Part shown: positions 33,201 through 48,200 of the stretch, in pieces
Layout: every line of letters begins with the position of its first letter
How positions within the stretch are numbered: position 1 is the first letter of the stretch
Origin: Ophioderma brevispina
Taxonomy: Eukaryota; Echinodermata; Ophiuroidea; Amphilepidida; Ophiodermatidae
Reading direction: 5' to 3'
Assembly: GCA_023653785.1 (NCBI GenBank)
Contig: JAMKCH010051382.1
Span: 85,394-149,393, forward strand
Length of the DNA: 64,000 bases
The notes under the pieces: model-generated
Told to the model about the DNA's origin: nothing
The model's database searches: none
Seen by the model: only the letters and a program-made list of their open reading frames with translations
Program-made: the position numbers and the translations under genes

Positions 33201-36200
33201 CCTGCCCGGGACAGGGAATCTATAAGTTATAACTTGCAGTATTTTATGTTTGTTAATAGTATGCCAAGTACATGGAATCACATAGCAAGGAGGAAGTAAG
33301 CACGATATATAGAAGAGCCTGTACAATTCACCTGATGAAGAAACCCAACATTCATCTGCACTGGGCTGCATTTGAAGAGGAACAGGGTAAGCAGATAGTT
33401 CAGAGGGAGTAGGTTTACTACTCATCATGGCTTCCAGCATATAGGGTTATTTATAGATGAGGTGACATCAATGTTTAGCACCTGGTCAACTGATACGTTA
33501 GAGGTGCGAAGAATATGCCCATGGATACAGTTACAGGATTCAATAGCCTTATCACATCTGATTGAGCGCGAATTTAAAAGCACAAGCCCTGCAGGTGCTC
33601 ACGCATACTGCCGGGCAGTGCTCTGTTTGTTGCCCTGCGTTGACGTCACATGTCACCTCATCTATACTATAGATGCAAAATGGTTTTCTAGCTTCTAAAA
33701 GGTTCTGCAGGTTTATTTACAAAGAGTCACTAAAATGTGCAAAGGTTTTTTCACAAAATTATTGACTGTTGAATAATATTAATATTAAGGTTTGTATTGG
33801 CCCATCGGATGAGTTATGCTTCATGTAGATGTGATAACTTGCAATTCCAAATCAAGCTGGATCATGAAATTTTAACCTTAAACATTTTAGCACCCATCCT
33901 GTGTGTACAGTCAGTGGAAGGTGATGCTTGACCGATGTTACTGGAAACCAGTGGTGGTGGTATTCTGTTTTCTCTTAGCCCGTTTTGGTTTAAATTAACT
34001 TTGCTCTATCTCCCCAATCTACCTGTAGGTAACATTGACACGGCCAGAGAAGTCTTAGCTAAGCTGGAGGAAAACCTGCCCAACTTAGTGATGGTCACCC
34101 TGGAACGCATCAACCTTGAACGTCGACATGGCAACACTGACAATGTTATGAAGTTGTACGAGGATCACATCAAAGACGCCACCAACGAGAAGGTCAGCTC
34201 GTTCTACTCCATTAGATTAGCCAGGTATCTGTGTAAGGTAAGTCAACAATAATTGCAAATAATTAAGCCTGTATGAATTAAATGAAGATGTCTATTTACA
34301 GGCATGAAAATCTTCAGTTTAAAAAAACTGAATTCAGTTTTTTTTTGCCTGAATTTATGCATTTTCATTTATTCTCAGCCTGTTTTTGGGTATTTTGGCT
34401 GGATTTTACACATTTTTTCAGTTTTTCCCCCGGTTTCAGTTTTTTCCCGAAAGTTCATTCTCATGCCTGTATTTAATTTCAGTTTAGTTTGTTGACATAC
34501 TGAGTCTCTTGTAGATTAATCACATGTGAGTAATGAAAAAAGGGAGTGTTGATGTGGGATGGAGAAAAATGCATATTTCCTCTTCTACTTATGGCCATGT
34601 ATATGCAAGGAGATCATGCTTAAAGTATTGTGGTATTTCAATAATAGTGCACAAATACCCGTATTGCCACTTTTCTGTAATACAATCGGGAATTGAGTTT
34701 GCTCTCTTGAGAGTGACGGTTTGTTCTCTTTGAGAGTGACAGTCGGAATAGGTGGATGAGATCCCAACCAGCGTTCGAAGTAGTGGTTGTCTGTTCGCCC
34801 GGGACAACCAAATTGAGTGCCGGACAACCAAAAATGATACCACAGTTGTCCGGCGGACAACCATAAAATCTAGAGCCAAAGTCACTTTTGATACAATGCA
34901 AGTTGTTTCAAAATACGGACAACCAACAGTTTTGGCAGACAACCAAAAATTGCAACCTGGTTGTCCATGGGACAACCACACTTTTTTCCTTAATTCGGAC
35001 GCTGATCCCAACTATCTTGGTGTAAATCAGCCATCAGGCGTTATGCACATTAGTCGGAGGAATGTTCTGGGTTTACATAGAATACCTTGTTGAACAGATC
35101 GCTGAGGATGGCTCAAACATTACAAATTTATGGCCCTCTCAAAATTGTCTTTTGCATCGTGCGACCTCTTGGATTGTGACCCCCACCCCTAAATTTCTGA
35201 ATGCTACTATGGGAAAATGAAACAAGATACGGTGCTCAAAATTTCATGATTTTTCATTTCTCATCAGTATCTATCATAACACCGAAATAAAACAAATCCA
35301 TGAAATGCTTGAACATTAACATGGAATAGCCCACGTTTTAATCTTATTAGTGGTTTTGAAGCTTGCAAAGTTATTTACAGGGGAGGGCGGCCAAGAAATC
35401 AAAATTTCAGACGTCGCCATTGGTTTTAACACGTAAAGGCGAAATCTTGACGAAAAATTCTGAATTTTTTTATATGTTAAGGAATATTTTCTCATTCCAA
35501 AACCGTTGGAGATGAAGAATCAACTCCACTGGAAGGTAATTCCGATTTTTGTGGTATTAATAACGAATGAGGACGAGGTCGTATCTGGGTCTTGGGAACA
35601 CCCATGACCGACCCACATCAAAGCACCCAAATTGGTTTGTGGTTTGTACTCTGTATTGCTATAATTTCTTTTGACATTTTTGGTGAGTTGCTCTAATGAA
35701 TGAGGCTTGGCTGCCACCGCCTAGTTATTTATTGTTTGAAGAAGAGGTATGTTAAAAGAAATGGCTGTACTTAGTGATGCTAAAGACTGAATCCTGTATG
35801 GAACCATCTACCATTTTGATATCTAATATTAGTTTGAAAGATGACTATTTTGATCTATAGATCTGTTAAATTTGTTAAGTTAAACCAAAGTTTAAATCCG
35901 GTTTTGTCCCCGCTAAACGGGGATGGCCAGATACATCTCACACGGCAATACTGCTGTGTGAGGATTTATTGGCTGATTGCACAAAGGTGCGGTGCACGCA
36001 GTGAGAGACGCCCAACATAGTAGTAACTGATCCAATGTTTATGCTGTTGTTTGCTTTGTAGGTAATGAGTAACAGAGACAAAGCACAGACGATCATTGAA
36101 GCTGCTGTGGAAAAAGACAAGGTAAGCAATTGTGTGCCTGTGTAGGTAAATACAAATTATTGCTGAGCACTCCAAATAGTACATTAATAGATAGCAAACT

Positions 36201-39200
36201 TTTTACTTTCAAGCAGCACTCCACAAAGATATACATGCACGTGCCAAGCTGTTAAAATGCTTTTTGAGGTTGCAGAGTTTGGTGTAGTCTTTAAATTCGT
36301 CAAGTCTTTGAATTCAATATGGTCGTTTAAAGTCATAAAAAATGTCACTAAGGCCTTTAAAGTATAAATTTTTTCTTTGTGTATAAATTGTAGATACAGC
36401 ATCAATATAACAAAGTGTAAGAAGCAGTGGCGTAACAGGCGGGGGGGGGGGGGGGGGGGGGGTTTTTTTTTTTTTTTTTTTTTGAGAGGGAAAATTTCCC
36501 AAAACTGGGAAATTTGCCCCCTCAGAGCGGGTAGGCCCGATACGCCACTGGTAAGAAAGGTGTTCAAGTCCTTGAAGTCATGAAAAAATCTTTTAAAATT
36601 GTCTTGTCTTCAGGGTATTTGAAATTCTCTTATTTCATGTTGGTCTTGACTATGAACCCTGGGCTGGTACCAGCTGACTGTTTTAATGCGGACTTTAAAC
36701 TCTTTTTGGCGGTGTCTGTTTTCTACTTGCAAAGTGTTCACCATAATCAAGTAGAGCCTCCAACTGGCACTAACATGAAGGAAAATGTTACACTAATTAA
36801 TACAACATTGACATTGTATCGGTAGTTTAACTCCCATTCATGTTTATTGACTGCTGGCAATTGGAGGTTCTACTTGTGAAATCGCTGACTTTGCAAGGAG
36901 CAAGTGGGAAAGTAACTGTGTTTTATTCTCTAGTGGTTAGGCGTGTTTGTTGTATCAGCCACTGCACCATTGGTGCTCTGGTTTTATATGTGTAGTTCTA
37001 TACTTTGTCCTAAACAAGTAGCATTGCTTTTGCACAGTGTCAACTGGGCACAACATGGAAAACTGCTACTGTAATTGCAGGCGAGTAAAATCGGGATCAT
37101 CACATGCACTAATGATTGTTAGCTCAAAATAGAGTGTGTACTTCATGTAATGATTCCTGCTGGTATAGCTTGCAGCTGTCGTCGGGGCCGGAAACCTTAG
37201 CTTTATGCATCTGCCCCCGGCTGCGCGGTTTCTTTCGCTGCTCGGGCTCCGTTGGAACTTGGGTAGCCTCGGGACTGGTCGGCGGCGCTTCCGTCGCGGC
37301 CTTGTTGGCGGCTTGACTAGTGCTTGCCTCGGTAGCCTAGACCCTTCGTGGTGCTGTCCGGGCCCGTTCCGTGTTCACCATCGGGGACTTGAGGCCTCTG
37401 GTATCTGCCAGTTAGGCGCTGGGCCACTAGGCCTTGGATGTCCTGGCTCTTAGGCTGTGGCTGTTAGGCTTACTGCTAGCTAGCCTGGTCCGCTGTCTCC
37501 CTTGGGGCACTTGGGCTCAGATATGATTGAGCCTTCGATGCTACCCTCTGGGGATCAGCTGGGCCTAGCACGGCTTCCGAGTCGGGCCTATGACAGTTGC
37601 CGTATGGCGTTAGTCTCTGTTCCCCCTTGGGGTCAGGACCATGATCCAGCTTGGGTGTGATACTGGTCTTTGGGTCTTAGCCCCCGACTTCTTGGAGGTA
37701 GTGTGCCTTAGGCCTTGGCGGGTCCTTTGACTTTCGCCTTGGCTGCCTTGGGGCTTTCATCGCCTAGCCTTTGCTTACCGGACTTAGACCCTTAATATAC
37801 ATCGGGGTGATGCCCTGGTTCTTTCATCGCAGCTTGGCTGGACCCTTGTCAGGCCTAGCAGGCCGAGGATGATGCCCTGCGGCTTGGCTTGTTTTGTTTG
37901 TTTACTCTTGGCCCCCTTCGGGTTTATGAGGCCTGTGCCTATGCCCGTCTGGCGTGGCCCCTCCAGTTGCTTCACTGGGCCGGCCTAAGCCTGGGGTAGG
38001 GGCTTTATTGTCCTTTCTCCTTGGCCTTACACCCCGTACGGGGACCCTGATCATCGCGTCTTGGCTGTTCTCCCTTGGCCCTCCGTCCTCACTTTCGGTC
38101 GGAGGACCTCGGCCTACATGCCGTTGGTGCCCTCGGGGCTAGCCTGCTCTTGCCGGTCTTGGGCTTGGTCATTAGTCTTGAGTGATGCTCGGGTTTCCCT
38201 CATTGGGCTGGCTCCCACCCAGGTGGATGCCCTCGCCCTCTGGGCTCTGTTTGTCCTGGGACGCTGGTGGTTTGGCTTGTTGTCTAACCTTAATGTGCCC
38301 CAGGCCTTATCCTCGCCCTTGGGCTTTAGCCCTTTTTTTTTAGGGTCTTTCGACTTTGCCTGGACCATCCACTTTGGGTCGGTGTTCTGACGTGGTTGGT
38401 TCCTTCTACCTTTGTTCGGGAGTTGGGATGGCTTTGACAGTTCTCGCGCATTCCTTTGGCTCTCGGCTGGCTAGCCTGGTCCGCTGGCTCCAGGCCTACA
38501 AAATTTTTCAGTGTTTCTGGGACCCTTAATAGTCATGGAAAAAATTTTCTGTCAAATATGTGCGCCAAAGCGCACATACACGAGCGTAGCGCGACAGGTT
38601 TCTTAGGCCGGGGTGGGTATTTGTTGCTCCTATGGTTGCAAATCTGAGCAGTTTTGAAGCTTTTTGTGTAAATTGTAAGGCCATAATTTCACACATTAGA
38701 GAAATATTTACTATAATAATGCCATTGATTCATGGCTTGTAGTTAAAAATGTCAGTTGGAAACGTAGAAAAAAAGGATAAATGTAATGTAAAGTCATTAG
38801 TTGTAAATTAAGTGATACATTTTAAGTGTAATTTTATGTAAAATGACATTTCATTTTCCTTTAATTAAAATTGCCTAAACAAGAAAAAGAAAACTACACT
38901 TGTATTTCTGCTGTTTTTTTAATTAAAAAAATCATTGTCCACTAAAATAATTGTAAGAAATCAAAACATTTACTTTTTGCCTCCAGCTCCCCCTCCCACC
39001 CATCCCATAATATAAAACCCCTCCCACCACCACCAGATCTAGCCACCAGATGCTTTCTAAAGTACACCCAAGTATCAGCAGTGGATAGCCAAGGGGGTGA
39101 GCCAACAGGCCGGGAGGTGAAAACCTCAGGTCAGTGGTATGGTATTATGCCTTTGTTAGTTACCATGGTTACAGGTCAGAAGACACGCTCCACATTTGTA

Positions 39201-42200
39201 TGATTACAAGGCTAAGTAGGGTGCATTTAACTCTGAGTCTCCATTTTCATTATGGAGGGACTGATTTCATGGATCTTTTACGTTTAAAAAAAATAAAACT
39301 ATGAAATCAAAACCTGATTTTAGATAGAATTGGCTAAATAAATGCTCAATATGTATGTTTTAATGGAAAACAAATTGGATGTTTGGAATTCATCATTTTT
39401 GAATGGGAAAACTTTGAATGAATTCTCAAGCTGAAACTCACTTCAAGGTGAATGATGCAAATAATATTAGCTACCGGTTCGAACTGGACCGCGGACCCGG
39501 CCAAGGAAAGGAAACTTTATTGGAAGCTAATATATGTTGGCATTGTCGATTAATGATCAATGTTCTGCTCTTTATACACTTGTTTGTGAAATTGACCGCG
39601 AAGGAGGGGATAATGTATACTTGCAATCTCTGTTTTACTTTTGAATGAAAAAGCCAACTTGTTCAGACCATGCTGCTGAAATTCGGCAGTTCGCAAAATG
39701 TTTAAATAATTGGGATAGCGGGACGGGGGATATGTGATTGAGGGTGAGTATCACTTTATTTGTGAAGTGCTATGTCATGAAAAGGGCAACAAATGTAATA
39801 ATTATACTGAAGACTGAGGTTTTCCACGATGTTTTCTTAAACCACACACTTATTACCAATTTGATAGACTGGCCGACATTTACGCAAATTAGCCAGGTAC
39901 TCTTGGGGTTTGAGGACTTTATTTCTCAAAATGCGATCAGGCAGCGACCGCTTTCCGATACTGGTTGATACAAAACCAAATCATTTTATGGGAAACTCCA
40001 TGGTGACCAAGACAACGTTCTTTAACTATTAACTTTAGTTTGGAAGCTTATTTTTTCCCAAATTATTTCCCGATGATGATTTTTAGGCTTAAATTTTTCT
40101 GCAGCTGTGAAAATTTTTCTGGGGGCCCCGGGTCCCGCGGGGGCTCGTGGATTTGTAGGCCTGGCTGTCCTCCATCGGGGGAAACTGGGACAAGGGTTTT
40201 GCGGCGGCTCGACGGGTGCCCTCTTTGGGGCTCGGGTACGGGACTAGCGTCGGGGCCTTGTTCGGCTTAGCGTTGGGGAGCGGGCGGGCCTAGCGTGGGG
40301 CTCGTCCGGGCCGAAAGCGGTTTCCGGGCTTCAGGCCAGGGTGTATCCCGATCTCGGGGTCTGTCTTAGGGGGGTTCCCCCCTCCCCACCAGAGGTTTTC
40401 AGGCTCCCGTTGTTCGATGTCTTCACTTGCGGGTTTTTCTTGACAGCCTTCTGTCTCAAACTGTGTTGCCTAGTCGGGAATCCCGCCCCACGACGGGTAT
40501 TCCCTATTTGGGGGTTCTCCGAAACTCGCTTCACAGGTGGGCTTTTCGTTGTTCTTGGCAGTTGACTTGGTCGTGTCTTCCCGCCGTGCCTGGCGACTGG
40601 ATATTTGTGCTTTTCCCCTAGTACCTAGGGGTCCTGGGGGGAGCACGTTTCGGTTGGCTCTGGTCTGTCTTACGACCTGGGAGCCCTCGACATCGTTGTT
40701 CTGCCCACTTTTTTATTCCCCTCTTCCTAGTCGGTCAAAAGTCTGTACCTGAACTTTAAGTCGGTTGGGAGTTCTCGCTCCGCGGTGGGAATGTCTCTGG
40801 GCGTAAACCCCGCTGTGAGTCATTCCATGTCGGAGTCTCGAGTTTGGTTGTCGCGTTGGTTACTCCCTTTTCTCGAGGCTTGGTGATCCTTAATCGGTTA
40901 TATCCACGTTCGGGTTTAGTTAGACCTCTCCGGTGGATCTCTTCTCGCTTTCTATCTCGGGAGCCTTGTGTGCGAAGCCGCTATGCCCTGCCCGCGGACT
41001 CTTCTCGGTGGATCCTTTGCCCGTGCCGAGTTCGGCTACGCGGCTACTTGTTTGCCTCCTCATTACCGATTTGTCGTTCGGCCCAGGAGTTCCTCATGTT
41101 AGGATCATGACTTAACATTGTCACCTGCTCTCTGCTTACAGTCGCCACTGGTTAGGCTTCAGCTCGGGCTTCCCCGAGCGGTTAGTGAGCTCTCGGCTGG
41201 GGTCGCCTCTCGAGGCTCAACTCGTGGGTGTTCCTGCAAGCTAACCCTTTTGGGTTCTCCCCTCTGGTAGACATTCTCGGTGGTTTTACCATTTGTCTAC
41301 CTGGGCCCGGATTGACTCTGGCCGAGCTGGGAGGGAAGTGCTAGTTTCTTAATCTCGTGTGACTGCTCTTCGGTGCCGGTTTCTGGTGCCGCGGATCCCG
41401 GTATTGCGGAGGTATGCCTCATTCTTCCTCGGTTGGTTCTGGTCACCTCGAGTCGGGGCCTGAATGGTCCCTCCCTCTCCTGGCTATGACAGCCTGAGGT
41501 GGGAATTTTCGCTTATTTTGAGGCGTGTTGGCTGTCTCCGATCTTCCGTTGTCTGGATTTTCGGTCGGACTGGCTCAGCCTACCACAGCCACGGTTGTTC
41601 GGTTGTACGTCGGTAAGTTTGTTCGTTCCATGACTCCTGCAAGCAAGGCGTCCCGTTTTTTTTTTTTTCTGACCCGAAAAGCTAGTTCCCTCTTGGGGTC
41701 TGAGTTCTATCCGGCGAGTTTCTTGGCGAAGGCCCCCAATCGTTCCTTTGGGGTGCGGTGTTTGGTTGTCGCTCTAGCCCTCCTCCTGTAGTACTCTTTC
41801 GGGGTCCTTTCCCGGCTGGATTAGCTCGGAGAGTTCCTTTTTCCTGTAGCTTATCCTCGGGTCAGGGGGGGTTTTTTTTTTACAGGGACTTTTCTCTCGC
41901 CCTCCACGGGGCTGGGGCCTTTAGCCTCATTCAGTCTCTCAACCATTATCTCCCCGACCTCTCTCCGTGGGGTCTTCTATGTGGTGTTCGACGGCCCCCT
42001 TCTTAGGGAGGACCGATGCCTCCGTTTTTTTGGTTGGCTCTTTTGCCCGCGGTATTACGGGGGTCCGCCTTGCGCTTCTTCTGGTTCCCTCCCGGATCCT
42101 CAGGTTTCGCAAGGAGGAGGCCTGTTCTCCGCTATGCCGCGGGAGTGCTTCGGCCCTTTTGTCCGGGGCCTTACGTCGCACTCCAGTCCTGTCGAGCTCT

Positions 42201-45200
42201 CCTCTAGCATATTCTTAGGCTTGGGGTTTTCTCTGCGGGATTCGCGGCTCTGGCTCTCCTCAAAAAACTTTGGCCAGGTCTTCTAATCACATTATAAAGT
42301 CTGAGGTCCATTTACTTCCCCCTGGTGTACTCCAAGTCTAGGTGAGGTATTGGCTTCCTGACTTTAAGGAATGATTCCTGTGTTTTTTGGGCTCTGGCGG
42401 TTTGGGTCTAAATTGACTGCATGCTATGGCTGCTCTCCGAAATATCATGTTCCACCTCAGACTGAGTGTGCTAGTCTGTGTTGATTGAAAATATTCATTC
42501 AAAGGGGTTAATGCATATGTTTCAGTCAGTTCACACATGGTGTAAAGAAATAAGGTCAGTGTAATGATTAATCAAAAACACTTTATGTTTTATAAAATCA
42601 TCTAACTGAAGCTTGATTTCCTTCCAATGTTGACTTCCCGCTCCAGGCCCGACCCAACCAAACAGGATTGTGCATGCGTACGTGTGGCTTTGAGCACAAA
42701 ACGGAACATTGGGGAAGGGGGGGTGGGGGGGAACCGTAGGAAGAGTAAGGGTGGACACGGGTTTGTGACCTGGGGTACTGTGGGTTGAGACCATTTTCTC
42801 GTTTAGGGTGCGCTAAAGAGGTATTTTGGGGGCATTACACTTCTCAGAAGGGAAAAAATGCATATTTCAGTCAACATTGGAAAGGAAATCAGGCTGCGTT
42901 AGATGATTTATAAAACATAATGTGTTTTTGAATAATCAATGACATGAATGTTAGTCATGAAGTGTGTTGTTGAGAATTTAAAACAAACTCAACACATTTA
43001 TCAGTGATCCAAGATGTCTATCCTAATTGGCAAAACCCAATCTAAACCCAATTCGAGATCAATTGCATTTTCAAATTCTACAGACGTTTGAGTTTAATAT
43101 CACAAAACCATAATAAAACCAAAAATACACATGGAGATGGAGGACACATTGACAACCAATTTGGATTATTTGTACCACTGACTTCTCCGGGTCTAGATTT
43201 TACAAATGTCATTGAGGGCAAATAGTTTTACAGGTATACTTTGGAAATGACAATAGAGGGCGCTATAAAACAAAAACTTGACCGTTGTAGGCCTATATGG
43301 CAAAGATAGTAATGGATTTTTTCTGAGTTTTGCAGAGGTAGTAGGTCATTGCATGTTCCTGCTGGCAAAATTGTATCAATACTGATAAAAGTGCTTAAAA
43401 CATAAGAGGGATTTTGCATGGGGTCAAACAGCTGTGTTTGGCTCTATTTTTATCCACAATCTACAATTAAAAACTCGTAAAAGGCGTGTTGTTTTAGGTC
43501 GTACGATGTAATCGGAAAGCCCTTTTAGCAGCATGATTCGTGTGCTATCTGAGTTGTACTGGCTGGTGTGTCTAATGTTGTTACTTGTGTGTCTAATATT
43601 AAGAAAAGGTCACACAAGTATACCCTTATTAACTTAAGTTAGTCTGTGCCTGTCTGTGCCTGTGTGCCAGACTTTCAGTTTACATTTTTGGTTAAAATGT
43701 TGTCTAGCTTTTTAAGTGATGGATCAAGTTCATACTTGGTATACATGCTTATTCATTGAGAGTGAGACGAGGGGTCTTGTGTGGGGTCTCACAGATGAGG
43801 AAGTCAGGTCAATCAGGGGTCATTGTCATTGGGTCATTATATTGCTCTACAATTATTTTTTATCCACGTAATTGGACTACCTATTTGGGACCACTGCCCC
43901 TGTTTTTCTACATATGTGTTCAGTTTAGTTATACTTTTTAAAATGTGTTCAAAATGAGTGGAAAGAGGATCATGAGATGGATGCCCTTTCTGCTTTGTAA
44001 TCCATTGTTTGATAAAAATTAAGTTGACTTAACATGTTAATGCTCGTATCTCTGCATCTAACCTGCTTATGATCATTAGACTTTGTGGACTTAAACCTAA
44101 GGCAGGGGGTCATTTGAGGTCAAAGGTCATTTGGAAGTCAAAGCAGCCCACCTATATTCTATGAATATAGTGATCGGGAAAGCCAAGAAATGCCGAATTG
44201 TAGTTGAAAAATGTTTATGCGCATCAGTGGTAGACACACTAATAACTTCCAAGGTCTGTGGTGTTAAATGTATTTTGAAGTTTGAAGGGATGGACATAGC
44301 TTTTCTCAGTGCTTCTTTTCAACTCAAGGAAGACCAAGAATCTGCCATTGCACATCAGCTTACCATTGCCATAGAGCCAGGAGTAAACACGTTTGCAAGA
44401 AAACTGGCAGGTGAACCAGTCTATGCTCTTAAGATTTTCTTTGCTAGGTCCTCTTCAGGATTCTGACTTGACAGGGATATTCCAGAATAGACTACATGGA
44501 AGGATGAGGACAAAGGAGTTGATGGAACTTGATGGTGCCCCATTATTTACTTGTAAGTACCTACATCAATTACTGCTTTTTCTATCTGTTGCAGGAATTG
44601 GTTATGAATGTTAAGTTTTCAGTCATATGTATAATTATAGAGCTAGCTATATAGCTGAAACAATTCTTGAATGGATAAAAAATTTATTTTGTAAGTATTA
44701 AGTACCTATTTTTATTATAGTACAAATTTTAATGAAAATATTGAAAGCAAATTTGAGTAAAATTTTATATAATCGCAGTTTATCAGATAATATCGTTACA
44801 AATCCTGCAAACAAACAAATCGGCCTTGGCTATGAATTATAGGGATGCAAGACTTACGGAAATTTGCCGGAATTTCTGAAATTTGGCCATAATAAAAAAA
44901 ATTCTGGAAATGTTAAATAAAAAGGAAATTGCTTTTTTTATTTTATTTATGGACTTGGGTAATGTTTTTCAGCATTAAAAACATACCCACATTTTTGCTA
45001 GGCGATATACCTCCTTTAACTCCTTGTGTAGCCGTTAGTTTGGACGATTCACACATTTGTTTATCATCGTGTTTGGCCACAGGGGCAAGGGCTGGATCAA
45101 TTTTCAGAAAATTAATATGTCCACTTACGTCCCTGGAATTGAGCATAAATTGGACAATCACCGACATCTGATAGCTCCATTTTTCAATGGAGGGGTCCAC

Positions 45201-48200
45201 AATTTAACAGATATTGCCCACCAGCAAATACATTGCAGAGGCTCTAGGCCTGTTCTGATTTTTGCTGGTTTCAGGCCTAAGGCCGATTCTGTAGTTTGCA
45301 GGACTTGGCCCCAATATGATGCAAATGTTTTTAAAACAGATTAAAAAAAAATTAAATGCAAAAGGACTAGGCCTAAATTTTAACTACAGCTTATTTACAT
45401 GGTATTTGGATTATCAAATTTCAAAATGCCCGGATGCTAACATCTTGATGGACTTTCATTTCTCTATCTTAGGCATACGAGCAGATGTCGTCAAGGAATG
45501 GATAAACACTCTGATCTTTGACCATCGGTTTTACTTGGGCATCTTGACATCAATATCTCCGCATATTTGCCACAAGAAAGTGAGCAGAAAAGGCAGTGTA
45601 TTCAGCTTCTCGAAAATAAACCTAAACCAAAATAAATGCAGTAGCCTTCAAATACTGAAACTATCACAGCAACTCAAAGAGTAAACAAGCGCTGACACTT
45701 GAGAAACCAGGAACTTAAAAATGGCCAGGGTTAAAGTATCTCTGCAACATATTGTCATCACTTCTACGACATAAACGGTTACGAATTACAAGAAACAAAA
45801 ATAAATCGCAAGACATCTTGGTGATCGCCATGTGCTGTTATGGTCTTTCACGTTTGCGACTTCTGTTTGACAGTATTAGCGATAGCATTTCAACTTGGAA
45901 AAGGATGTTTGAATGTCTTCTGAGGTCTTTATTGGTCGACGTAGATGATCCTGTTGTGAAGTTCACGCTGAATCGGTCAACTTGCAGTTAGAGTGGAGTT
46001 TTTCCAGTGGTGTCTTTCTTGATGTGGTGGTGGTACTTTGTAATGGCTTTTCGTCTTGTAAGCTTACTGGTCAACCGACATAAAAGGATTGTTATCGTCG
46101 CTATTCTCTGACAAATTCTTGTTTTTAAAATTGGATTTGGGTGTGATATAGGTTCTACCGACACATTTAAGGAATACAGAAACATGATATCATACTATTT
46201 CCATTACATTGTTCACTCTTATGTTATTCACTGGGTTTTGTCAGGTAAGTTAAAGCTCTTGTTCCCATTAAAGAGATTTTCTGTAATTTGGCACAAGTAC
46301 TACCATTCATTATCAAAAGAGTACTAGAATGCTTAGGTTAAAACAGTAATTCTATATTCCTTCTTTTCAGGTTTCTGCAGTTACACCCCATGTAATCTTT
46401 TATCATTTGTAGCATGGTGTGACCTCACATGGATTTTGACTGGGAGCCACGCCCAGTCCAAATTTTATTAAAATGTTTTATTGAACGGAAGAATTGTCAA
46501 CTGATCTTGATTTTGCATGCACTTCTTATGGTATAGACATGCCATCTCAGTGGCAAGTGACTTGTCAAGATCGACTGATGTTTTTTTGTTTAACAATTTT
46601 CTTTAATTTCAAGGTATTCTGAAAAGATGGGGATTCTTCTTTTGTAACTTAGTAAATGCTATGTACAGAAAAGTATTATAATCCAGATCTTGTAATTTCA
46701 AGGTGCAATGAGAGATTTTGTGAGAAAGTTTGTGACATTCCAGAACAGATAAAAGATACTAAATACAAGCCAAATGACACGAGAACAATTACTATAAGGT
46801 CAAGTTGGTTAGAGATGGTATTCATAGAAAAGAAAAGTGACCCAACGGTATTAGCGAAGTGAAAATGAGAAGAGCCGAGGAGAAAGAAAAGAACAGTGAC
46901 AAGGCAAGGCAGGCCAGCATTACATGTACAAAGCAAATCACAAGATATTGAAGGAATATTTATTTTGAATTTGGATTCAGTGTTGAACCAGTTTTTTTTT
47001 TTTTAGGCTTGCATTTTTGTATGCGTATCTTTTCTGCAGGCTTGTAAAATCATTGTACACAGCTGTACAAAGGAACTAGCCTAGCCCCTATGTTGCTCTT
47101 TCAATACCTTCACATAAATGAGAGCTAGGCCATACAGCAGTGGAAACTAGTATTAGTATATTTTTGTTTCGGTTACTTTTTGAGAATGTTCTGCATATGT
47201 TCTGCAAATTTTGACAAATTCTGTCAGTGCACTTTTGATTATAATTTGGTATGACGATGGTATGAAAGTGCATGTATTTGTAGAAATTCAATGATTAAAT
47301 TATGTGTTTCTTTTCTTGTCTTTTGACCACAGATTCCTGATCCACCTGGCCAAGATGATGTTATTGTAATTGACGATGACCAAGCAAGCAATGCCGATGT
47401 CTGGGCTTGGAGTATTGGAGAGGAGGATTCCGAATCTAAAAAATCTAGTCGAAATGGCTCATCCAGAAAACGTTCTGACTCTCGCAGTCGCGATTCCTCA
47501 CGCCGCCGCGACCATGGTCGCGATTCACCCAAACGACGTCGTGGCAGATCCAGAAGCCGATCGCCAAGAAGGAATCGGTCACGTAGTCCAAGACGTACTG
47601 CACACTCCAGGAGCCCCAATCGCAGTGCACGCCCTCGAAGTCCCAGTCGCCACCAACGTTCTCGCAGCCCATCAAAGTCAAAGACGACAACTTCATCCAA
47701 GGCAGCATCATCAACAAAAGCAAAATCATCTACTCCATCAGAATCGGAGAAGAAGAAAACTGCTGCTGCTGCTGCAACAACTGAGAAAATTCAAGAGGAA
47801 ATGAAAGATGTGCAAAATGCTTGGCAAGGTGCAGGAGCTACTCTGAGAATGCTTGCTGCAGAAAGTTCTGAAGTTGAGGAAGTGCAGTACGAAGTAACCG
47901 ATGTGTATGAATCAAGTCCTTCACCTGAAGTAGTTGAAACTGAACCAATTCTTGAAGTTGAAGGATTTGTCCACAATATGACACCAATCAAATCTGGAAA
48001 GAATAGCGCCAAGTACTTCTACGCCATACTGCAGGTGTCGCAGAAGGACTACATCAATATGGTCTGTTTCAGCACTGAAAAACACGAGTTGCTGATGTCT
48101 ATGGCACGAAGTAAAGGAGCATTAAAGTTCTCAAACATTACCTACATACATGGTCGAATTGGAAGTGGAGGCAAGGATGTGACAGTCAATACTCGCACCC

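Noticed and set aside
34741..35000. Clustered spaced GGACAACCA repeats resembling a CRISPR-like or regulatory array
   Set aside because: Explained as subterminal repeats of a hAT MITE with TIRs and an 8-bp duplication; spacing is irregular and orientation mixed.
12702..36061. Search for box C/D snoRNAs in the PRPF39 introns (human PRPF39 hosts one)
   Set aside because: TGATGA- and CTGA-like boxes occur but none in a convincing paired arrangement with terminal stems near an exon.
36184..36567. 127-codon minus-strand frame with a poly-Lys/poly-Pro run
   Set aside because: The run is the G/T homopolymer core of the hAT MITE read backwards.
40196..42286. Many overlapping 60-100-codon frames in GC-rich block 2
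   Set aside because: They overlap in several frames on both strands with no recognised domain, so none is called a gene.
47239..47700. Arg/Leu-rich 153-codon frame on the minus strand
   Set aside because: Complement of the RS-domain coding sequence; the plus strand has splice sites and domain content.
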